Assembly (NCBI GenBank): GCA_035541255.1
Contig: DATKNR010000116.1
Span: 1 to 13,936, forward strand
Length of the DNA: 13,936 nt
Direction of reading: 5' to 3'
Source of the DNA: JOPF136 sp035541255
GTDB taxonomy: Bacteria > Acidobacteriota > Terriglobia > Acidiferrales > UBA7541
Shown here: positions 7,471-12,803 of the stretch, one piece after another
How positions within the stretch are numbered: position 1 is the first letter of the stretch
Layout of the letters: each line of letters opens with the position of its first letter
Program-made: the position numbers and the translations under genes
The notes under the pieces: model-generated
Seen by the model: only the letters and a program-made list of their open reading frames with translations
What the model was told of the DNA's origin: nothing
Database searches by the model: none

Positions 7471-7476
7471 AGTATA
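7471..7476 (-). promoter_or_regulatory. Possible -10 box for the phzF-like gene
   Basis: TATACT on the minus strand stands out in an otherwise GC-rich gap (7410-7563) and would place a transcript start about 55 nt before the GTG. The hexamer 17 bp upstream (TACCTC) is a poor -35, so this is only suggestive. Nothing else is seen in the gap. Confidence 0.35.
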
Positions 7477-7563
7477 CGCGAGAACGGAGGCGCGAGGTAC
7501 GGCGGCGCGGCTCCCGGTGGGAGAATTCGGAGAGACAGATTGGCCGAGTTCGCCGCGCGCGGG

Positions 7564-7977
7564 CTATTTGGGCGGGAGGATCTGGACCTGCTCGAAGTCG
7601 ATGCCGGGATGGCCATCGAGGGGGCGGACGAGTTTTTGCATGCGATCCCACTGGTCGCGAATCTCCTGCGGGGCGTGGTCGGGAATCTCCTCGCTCTTCC
7701 AGGTGAAAACTTCGATGAAGCGGACGTTGCCGGGACTACCGGCACGAACCAGGAGATAGGGAGAGTCGTCGGCAAGTGCCAGGCGAGCGCGCGTGGAGCG
7801 AGCTTCGCGGAGGACCTGGAGGAGCGCATCTTCTTTGCCGGGCTGGGGACGATAGGTGACGACGACGGTTTCGGGTTCGTCACCAGAAGCGCGCGCGCGG
7901 GGAGCGAGCGAAGAAATACAGGCGAGGAACGCAGCAAAGAGCACGGTGCAGGCGGCCCAACGATCAAGGCGTTTCAT
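7564..7977 (-). CDS. Exported small ABM-like (dimeric alpha/beta-barrel) protein
   Basis: This 137-residue protein has a Sec-type signal peptide: KR near the N-terminus, a hydrophobic core at about 8-25 and a likely cleavage after ARA at 28-30. The mature part looks like an antibiotic-biosynthesis-monooxygenase-type ferredoxin-like fold. Its features are VVVTYRPQPGKEDALLQVLREAR at 38-60, YLLVRAG at 74-80, VRFIEVFTWKSEE at 85-97 and an amphipathic helix around 103-118. Such proteins form dimeric barrels, and some oxidise quinones or bind haem, but many have no known activity. I cannot see which applies. A strong GGAGGG lies 6 nt before the ATG. The gene follows the AraC-type regulator by 59 bp on the same strand and precedes the phzF-like gene. 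A periplasmic location is inferred from the signal peptide. Confidence 0.75.
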   Translation of the reverse strand: MKRLDRWAACTVLFAAFLACISSLAPRARASGDEPETVVVTYRPQPGKEDALLQVLREARSTRARLALADDSPYLLVRAGSPGNVRFIEVFTWKSEEIPDHAPQEIRDQWDRMQKLVRPLDGHPGIDFEQVQILPPK

Positions 7978-7983
7978 GGGATT

Positions 7984-7989
7984 CCCTCC
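7984..7989 (-). promoter_or_regulatory. Ribosome binding site of the ABM-like gene
   Basis: GGAGGG on the minus strand, 6 nt before the ATG at 7977, is a strong Shine-Dalgarno that fixes the start. Confidence 0.75.
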
Positions 7990-8036
7990 ATAGAACAGCG
8001 TGCCATGGCCGAACCATGCGCGCTTCTCGAATCTTG

Positions 8037-8984
8037 CTAATCGTGAAGGGAGCGGCGCCGGAAGGCCAGCGGAGACTGGCCGAAGTGGCGGCTAAAAAGC
8101 GCGCTGAAAGAGCCCGGGCTCTCGAACCCGCATTCGAGGCAGATTTCCGTGACGGTGCGATCGGTGGTTGCCAGCAGGCGGCGCGCGCGCTCAAGGCGAT
8201 AGCGCGTGAGGAAGCGGTGCGGGGTGAGGCCGAAGGCGCGCAGAAAACTGCGATGGAAATGATAAGGCGAAAGGCAGGCGGCGCGTGCGGCGGCTTGGAG
8301 GGAAGCTTCGCCGGCAAGCGAGGAGAGAAGAAAGTCGCGGCCGCGGAGGACGCGGCGGAAAAGTTCGCGGCGAGTGGAGGCGCGTGCCGCCGGGAGCCTC
8401 TCGCGGCAGGAGCGAGCGGAGTGGTGCTGCTCGACGAGCAGACGGGCGATGGTGAAGAAGACGTCGTCGAAATCGGAGGAGCGGGCTTCGGGACCGGCGT
8501 GTGCAACTCGCCGGGCGAAGCGGGCGAGGGCGGAGGCCACGGGTGTGTCCGGCGGTTCGATGCGTTCCTGAAAGCCGAAGCCGGAGGCGGGGTGCCCGGG
8601 GCCGGCTCCGAGCAGGCGGTCGAGGGGAGAGGCCTCCGCGCGGAACGCGGTCTCGACGAAGCCGCGCTCGAAGAATAGGCAGAAGGTGGTGACGGGAACG
8701 GCGGAATCGATGGTCATGGTGTAGCGCTGGCCGTCATTGAGGAGGAGGTGCGAACCCTCGTGAACGACAAAGCGGCGGCCTCCTGCTTCCCAAATGGCGG
8801 AGCCGCGGAGCACGGACTTCAAGGAAAGGCAGCCTTCGTAATCGGGCACGAAGTAGCGGCGGCTGGTGCCGGACAGGACAGCATTGCGCGTGCCGAGGAC
8901 TGCTTCGGGGGGATTGAGAAGCCGAGCGGAAGGCGGAGCAGGAGAAGGCCGCGGGGAACGCGCGGGGAGGGGGCGAGTGGCCAC
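8037..8984 (-). CDS. AraC-family transcriptional regulator
   Basis: The protein has 315 residues. The N-terminal half (about 40-115) looks like a cupin-type sensing domain: SRRYFVPDYEGCLSLKSVLRG, then EGSHLLLNDGQRYTM. The C-terminal DNA-binding domain has both AraC helix-turn-helix units. The first is at 228-271 (SLQAAARAACLSPYHFHRSFLRAFG, then TPHRFLTRYRLERARRLL). The second is at 277-310 (TVTEICLECGFESPGSFSALFSRHFGQSPLAFR). The conserved GF-S-FSALFSRHFGQSP pattern is clear. The start is a GTG at 8984 with only a weak upstream AGG. No ATG or GTG occurs between it and the cupin region in frame. The first 25 residues are Pro/Arg-rich and may be partly untranslated. The gene lies 58 bp after the pgm stop and just before the ABM-like and phzF-like genes, which are its likeliest targets. 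Its ligand is unknown. Confidence 0.9.
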   Translation of the reverse strand: MATRPLPARSPRPSPAPPSARLLNPPEAVLGTRNAVLSGTSRRYFVPDYEGCLSLKSVLRGSAIWEAGGRRFVVHEGSHLLLNDGQRYTMTIDSAVPVTTFCLFFERGFVETAFRAEASPLDRLLGAGPGHPASGFGFQERIEPPDTPVASALARFARRVAHAGPEARSSDFDDVFFTIARLLVEQHHSARSCRERLPAARASTRRELFRRVLRGRDFLLSSLAGEASLQAAARAACLSPYHFHRSFLRAFGLTPHRFLTRYRLERARRLLATTDRTVTEICLECGFESPGSFSALFSRHFGQSPLAFRRRSLHD

Positions 8985-9042
8985 GGCTCAGCGTACCTGA
9001 GACGGCGAAGGTTGGCTAGAAGGGGCGCGGGCGGGAGATGAA

Positions 9043-10569
9043 TCAGAGGGAGCGGACGAAGGAGGCAGCGCGGGCCAGGAGGTCGCGCGTGAGGGCTGCG
9101 GAAGCGGTTTCCGCGTAGAGGCGGAGCATGGGCTCCGTGCCGGAGCCTCTGAACATTATCCAGGCCTCTTGCCGAGGCCCGATCCCGGCCTCTTCCCGAG
9201 GAGCTGTTTCGCCCGCTTGGCGCGGGCTCCCGCCAGCGTCGCTGAGGTAGAGCTTGGTGCCGTCGAGATTTTCACGATTGCGGATGGGGACGTCGAGAAA
9301 GCGGGAGAGATTGGGATTGGCGACGTATTCGAGGGCTTTTTCCTTCTGGCCGGGAGGAAGCGTGAGATCGACGCGGCCGAAATGGTGTTCGCCGAATTCG
9401 CGGTGAAGATTATGGAGGATTTCGCCGAGGGATTTGCGGTGCCAGGCGAGAACTTCGGCGAGCAGGAGGGCGCTGACGGTGGAGTCGCGCTCGGGCAGAT
9501 GGAGTTTGGTGCCGATGCCGCCGCTTTCCTCGCCGCCGAGCAGGACGTCGCGTTCGAGCATCAGCTCGCAGATGTATTTGAAGCCGACGGGAGTTTCATG
9601 GAGCGCGCGGCCGAATCTGGCGGCGAGCTTGTCGACGAGCTTGGTGACGGAGAACGTTTTGGCGACGTCGCCGGGGATGTTGCGGGTGCCGGCAAGATGC
9701 CATAGGAGGATGGAAAAAATCTGGTGGGGATTGACGAAGGCGCCGTCCGCGTCCATGGCGCCGATGCGGTCGGCGTCGCCGTCCATGATAAATCCGGCGT
9801 GAAAACGATTTCCTTGCAGGGCGGCGCGGATGGCCTGGCGCGTGGGCTCGATGTGCGGCTCGATGGGCTCGGGATTCGCGCCGCCGAACTGGGGATCGCG
9901 AGTGCCGCGGATTTCGTGGCAGGCGATGCCGTGGCGGTCGAACAGAGATTTGAGGAGGCCGGCGCCGGAGCCGTGCATGGAGTCGATGAGGAACAGGTAG
10001 CCGGCGGATTTCAGGCGGTCCCAGTCGACGAGTTTGTCGAGCGCTTCGAGATAGGGCGCGCGAACGTCGAGCGAATGGAGTTGCGCGGCGCGCGGGGGGA
10101 GAGCGGGGACGCCCGCGCGGAGGACGCCGGCGAGCTCCTGTTCAATCTGGGCGACGATGGAAGGGAGCGCGGAGCTGCCGTAGGACGCCTTGTACTTCAT
10201 GCCGTTCCATTGGGGCGGGTTGTGGCTGGCGGTGATGACGATGCCGCCGGCGGCGCGGCGCTGGCGGACGAGAAGGGAGATGGCGGGAGTGGGGGAGGAA
10301 TGCTCGGCGAGGAATACAGGAATGCCCGCGGCGGTGAGCGCATCGGCGGCGGTGCGGGCAAAATTTTCCGAGTCGAGACGATTGTCGTAGCCGACGAGAA
10401 CACCGGCCTGTGGGTTTTCGGCGCGGGCGACGTAACGGGCGATGGCGTGAGCCACGATGCGGACGTTCTCGTGAGTGAAATCTTGGGCCATGATTCCGCG
10501 CCAGCCGTCGGTGCCGAAGGAGATAGTGACTGGTGACTTGTGACTGGTGACTTGTGAAGCCGGGGCCAT
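9043..10569 (-). CDS. Phosphomannomutase/phosphoglucomutase (alpha-D-phosphohexomutase)
   Basis: The 508-residue protein has all four superfamily sites. TASHNP at 113-118 contains the phosphoserine S115. IMDGDADRIG at 261-270 contains the Mg-binding D263, D265 and D267. The sugar-specificity loop GGEESGG is at 345-351. The phosphate site FRGSGTEP is at 473-480. GEESG fits phosphomanno/phosphoglucomutases rather than GlmM (usually GEQSG). It lies 63 bp downstream of manC, and with manA and manC it completes the mannose-6-phosphate to mannose-1-phosphate step, so a ManB role is inferred. Glucose-1-phosphate may also be used. There are two oddities. A 14-bp tandem repeat encodes residues 5-15 near the N-terminus, and no Shine-Dalgarno precedes the ATG. 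In addition, residues about 445-469, just before the phosphate site, are an extra Gly/Arg/Glu-rich loop encoded by repeat-like palindromic DNA. Confidence 0.93.
   Translation of the reverse strand: MAPASQVTSHKSPVTISFGTDGWRGIMAQDFTHENVRIVAHAIARYVARAENPQAGVLVGYDNRLDSENFARTAADALTAAGIPVFLAEHSSPTPAISLLVRQRRAAGGIVITASHNPPQWNGMKYKASYGSSALPSIVAQIEQELAGVLRAGVPALPPRAAQLHSLDVRAPYLEALDKLVDWDRLKSAGYLFLIDSMHGSGAGLLKSLFDRHGIACHEIRGTRDPQFGGANPEPIEPHIEPTRQAIRAALQGNRFHAGFIMDGDADRIGAMDADGAFVNPHQIFSILLWHLAGTRNIPGDVAKTFSVTKLVDKLAARFGRALHETPVGFKYICELMLERDVLLGGEESGGIGTKLHLPERDSTVSALLLAEVLAWHRKSLGEILHNLHREFGEHHFGRVDLTLPPGQKEKALEYVANPNLSRFLDVPIRNRENLDGTKLYLSDAGGSPRQAGETAPREEAGIGPRQEAWIMFRGSGTEPMLRLYAETASAALTRDLLARAASFVRSL
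9163..9231 (-). repeat. Repeat-like palindromic insert inside the phosphohexomutase gene
   Basis: On the + strand GGCCTCTTGCCGAGG (9163-9177) recurs as GGCCTCTTCCCGAGG (9187-9201), 14 of 15 identical with a 24-bp period. It is followed by the inverted repeat GCCCGC-TTGGC-GCGGGC (9211-9227). It encodes residues about 447-469 with a PR(E/Q)EA unit repeated at 8-residue spacing. The insert keeps the frame and sits just before the conserved phosphate-binding loop. Confidence 0.7.
10526..10557 (-). repeat. 14-bp tandem repeat (two 7-bp subunits) at the start of the phosphohexomutase gene
   Basis: On the + strand GTGACTGGTGACTT occurs twice in tandem (10526-10539 and 10540-10553), followed by a partial GTGA. 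Each 14-mer is two near-identical heptads, GTGACTG and GTGACTT. The array lies just inside the annotated start codon and encodes residues 5-15 before the conserved FGTDGWRG motif. Confidence 0.8.
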
Positions 10570-10598
10570 GAAGGAAAAGTTACCGCTTGCGGGGCGTG

Positions 10599-10626
10599 GT
10601 TGAAAGACGAAAATTGGAAGTCGAAG
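10599..10626 (-). repeat. Degenerate 7-bp tandem array between manC and the phosphohexomutase gene
   Basis: Four consecutive heptads can be laid out on the + strand. GTTGAAA and GTCGAAG are the clearest, with GACGAAA and ATTGGAA between them. They match the GTCGAAA array at 3605-3625. The array lies in the 63-bp gap just after the manC stop. The rest of the gap shows no terminator. Confidence 0.55.
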
Positions 10627-10632
10627 AAGAGA

Positions 10633-11757
10633 TTACAAGAGGTCGCGCCGGCGGGGAGATTCCAGGGATTTGACGAGTTTGGAGACATCCTGGGCGCGGG
10701 AGCGCGGACAGATGAGGAGCGCATCCGGAGTTTCGACGACGACGAGATCGCTGACGCCGAGAAGGGCGACGAGTTTCTTGGAGCTCCAGACGTAGTTGCC
10801 GGAGGCGTCGATAGCGCACAGCGGGACCCGGGCAACGTTTGCGCCTGGGGCGGAAGCGAGCAGGTCGTAGACGGCGGCCCAGGAGCCGATATCGCTCCAG
10901 CCGATGTCGGCGGGCAGTACGTAGACGCCGGCGGCACCGGGCTCGCGGGTGGCGCGCTCGAGGATGGCGTAGTCCACGGAGATGTTTTCGAGCCTCTGGT
11001 AGGCGCGCGCGAGGGCGGAGGCGTAGCGGCGTGTGCCGATGGTTTCCGCGACGCGAGCGAGGGCAGCGTGCGTCGACGGGAGATAACGCTTGAGGCAGTC
11101 GAGGTAGGTGCGGGCGCGCCAGAAAAACATTCCGGCGTTCCAGTAGTAGTCGCCGGAGGAGAGGAATTGGCGGGCGGTGGACGCGTCCGGTTTTTCCGTG
11201 AATCGCGAGACCGCGAAAACGGAGGTAGGGGAAATCGAAGAAGTAGAGGACCACGAGGAGGAGCGTTCGATGTAGCCGTAGCCGGTTTCGGGGTGGGTGG
11301 GCGGAATGCCGAGGACGACAAGATTCGGCCCGCGAGCGGCGACATCGAGAGCGGCGTCGACGATGTCGTGATAGCGCGGAAGGTCGCGGATGAAATGGTC
11401 GGAGGGGAGAACGGCCATGAGCGCGTCCTGGTCGCCGTGGACCAGATGGAAGGCGGCGAGGGCGATGGCGGCGGCGGTGTTGCGGCCGACGGGTTCGGAG
11501 AGGATGTGCGCCGGAGGGATGCGGCGCGCGAGTTTGCGGATCGCGGCGGATTGTTCCGCGTTGGTGACACACCAGAGGCGCCGCCAGGAGAAGACGGGAA
11601 GCAGGCGCTGGACGGTCTGCTCGAACATGGTGGAACTGCCGACGATGTTGAGGAGCTGTTTGGGAGTGCGGAGACGGCTGCGCGGCCAGAAGCGGGTGCC
11701 GCGGCCGCCAGCGAGGATGACGGCGTGGGCGGAGGAAGAATCAGCGGGGCGGGTCAT
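10633..11757 (-). CDS. manC: Mannose-1-phosphate guanylyltransferase (GDP-mannose pyrophosphorylase)
   Basis: The 374-residue protein makes GDP-mannose from mannose-1-phosphate and GTP in the cytoplasm. GDP-mannose feeds exopolysaccharide, O-antigen and glycosylation. Visible motifs are AGGRGTRFWPRSR at 16-28 with the nucleotide loop, TPKQLL at 31-36, PSDHFI at 118-123, GYGYIE at 159-164, FTEKPD at 186-191, WNAGMFFW at 206-213 and the DIGWSDIGSW segment at 284-293. It has the single-domain length, without the fused isomerase domain of longer ManC proteins. That fits the separate manA immediately upstream. The ATG start overlaps the manA stop by 4 bp (ATGA), so translation is probably coupled. 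Residues 166-180 form a Ser/Thr-rich insert (SSSWSSTSSISPTSV) just after the GYGYIE motif, where relatives usually have a short loop. The upstream reading frame extends 101 codons but overlaps manA and is rejected. Confidence 0.95.
   Translation of the reverse strand: MTRPADSSSAHAVILAGGRGTRFWPRSRLRTPKQLLNIVGSSTMFEQTVQRLLPVFSWRRLWCVTNAEQSAAIRKLARRIPPAHILSEPVGRNTAAAIALAAFHLVHGDQDALMAVLPSDHFIRDLPRYHDIVDAALDVAARGPNLVVLGIPPTHPETGYGYIERSSSWSSTSSISPTSVFAVSRFTEKPDASTARQFLSSGDYYWNAGMFFWRARTYLDCLKRYLPSTHAALARVAETIGTRRYASALARAYQRLENISVDYAILERATREPGAAGVYVLPADIGWSDIGSWAAVYDLLASAPGANVARVPLCAIDASGNYVWSSKKLVALLGVSDLVVVETPDALLICPRSRAQDVSKLVKSLESPRRRDLL
11230..11243 (-). repeat. Heptad-array-like motif inside manC
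   Basis: GGAAATCGAAGAAG on the + strand matches 13 of 14 bases of GGAAGTCGAAGAAG at 10616-10629, within the array after the manC stop. It encodes part of the Ser-rich insert of ManC. Chance similarity in purine-rich DNA cannot be excluded. Confidence 0.3.
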
Positions 11758-12803
11758 AGGTGGATGATACGGGACCAGTCGTCGCTGGGGATGCCGAGAT
11801 CGGAGAGACGGCGGCAATAGGCGTCGAGGTCGGGAACGAAAGTATGAAGCAGGACCGTGGGCCCGGCGGGCTCCAGTTGCCAGGCGCCAAGCGATGCGGG
11901 GAGAAACCAGACCTGGGTGCGGGAGTAGGGCTGTTTTTGGCCGGCGTGTTCGATCTGGCCGGAGCCGGATAAAAAGACGATCAGCTCGAAGCTGCCGGGT
12001 TCGGTGACGCCGCCGATGCGGCCGGAAAATTCCCAGCGTTCCGTGGCGAAGTAGCGGCATGCGGCGAGGTAGTCGATGGTGAGGCCGCGGGAGGAGCGGC
12101 GGACGGGGCGGATTTTTTCGCCGAGCTGTTCGCCGAAATTGATGACGTCGAGGGCCTGCTTCACATGGAGCGGACGCTCGCGGCCGTCAGGGCCTTTGCG
12201 CTTGTAATCGTAGACGCGGTAGGTGATGTCGGACTGCTCCATGATTTCACAGAGCATGATGCCGTCGCCGATGGTGTGGACGGTGCCGGGAGGAACGAAG
12301 ATGGTGTCTCCGGGGACGACGGGGATGCGGGCGATGAGAGATTCGAGAGTGGCGTCGTCGATTGCGCGGCGAAAGGAGTCGGGAGTGACGCCGGGGACGA
12401 GGTTCACGAACAATTCGGCGCCGGGGCGAGCGGAGAGGACGTGCCACATTTCGGTCTTGCCGCGGCCGCCGCGGGCGGCTTCGTGCTCAGCGGCGTAGGC
12501 ATCGTCGGGATGGACCTGGATAGAGGGCTTTTCGCCGGGGAAAAGAAATTTAACGAGCAGGGAGATTTGATCGTCGGAGGCGCAGCGAGTGCCGCGCCAC
12601 GAGGCGGGCATGGAGCGCCAGGCCTCGCCGAGTTCTTTTCCGGCGAGCGGGCCGGAGGCGAATCGGCAGGAGGCTCCGGTAAGCCAGATTTCCGCGATGG
12701 GGGGATCCTGATTGGTGAGATCGGGGAACAGGGGGGCGAGATCGCGCATTCCCCAGAGACGGCGATCGATGGTGGAGTCGAGGCGTGAAGGAGCGGGTTG
12801 CAT
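11754..12803 (-). CDS. manA: Mannose-6-phosphate isomerase, type I (Zn-dependent)
   Basis: The 349-residue length is close to the short Bacillus-type class I enzymes. It interconverts fructose-6-phosphate and mannose-6-phosphate, the entry step to GDP-mannose. Likely zinc ligands are in QVHPDD (96-101, H98), KTEMW (116-120, E118) and PPGTVHTIGDG (171-181, H176). Other family segments are AEIWLTG at 37-43, LVKFLFPGEKPSIQ at 83-96, ELFVNLVPGVT at 130-140, and EIMEQSDITYRVYDY at 186-200. The C-terminal half is a second cupin-like domain. The ATG shares one base with the aminotransferase stop (TGATG), and its own stop overlaps the manC ATG, so three genes form one coupled unit. This arrangement argues that the enzyme serves GDP-mannose synthesis rather than mannose catabolism. 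Confidence 0.95.
   Translation of the reverse strand: MQPAPSRLDSTIDRRLWGMRDLAPLFPDLTNQDPPIAEIWLTGASCRFASGPLAGKELGEAWRSMPASWRGTRCASDDQISLLVKFLFPGEKPSIQVHPDDAYAAEHEAARGGRGKTEMWHVLSARPGAELFVNLVPGVTPDSFRRAIDDATLESLIARIPVVPGDTIFVPPGTVHTIGDGIMLCEIMEQSDITYRVYDYKRKGPDGRERPLHVKQALDVINFGEQLGEKIRPVRRSSRGLTIDYLAACRYFATERWEFSGRIGGVTEPGSFELIVFLSGSGQIEHAGQKQPYSRTQVWFLPASLGAWQLEPAGPTVLLHTFVPDLDAYCRRLSDLGIPSDDWSRIIHL

Noticed and set aside
6540..7706. A 388-codon + strand open frame opposite the phzF-like gene
   Set aside because: It is low-complexity sequence without motifs. The opposite strand carries a full PhzF family protein.
7410..7967. Upstream extension of the phzF-like frame by 186 codons
   Set aside because: The extension is Ser/Pro/Arg-rich and overlaps the ABM-like gene in another frame. 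The GTG at 7409 gives the normal family N-terminus.
10600..11820. A 406-codon + strand open frame opposite manC
   Set aside because: It is a Gly/Ala/Asp-rich shadow of manC with no family signature. manC has every expected motif.
11758..12060. Upstream extension of the manC frame by 101 codons
   Set aside because: It overlaps manA, is Arg/Pro-rich and lacks conservation. The ATGA overlap at 11754-11757 is a better start.
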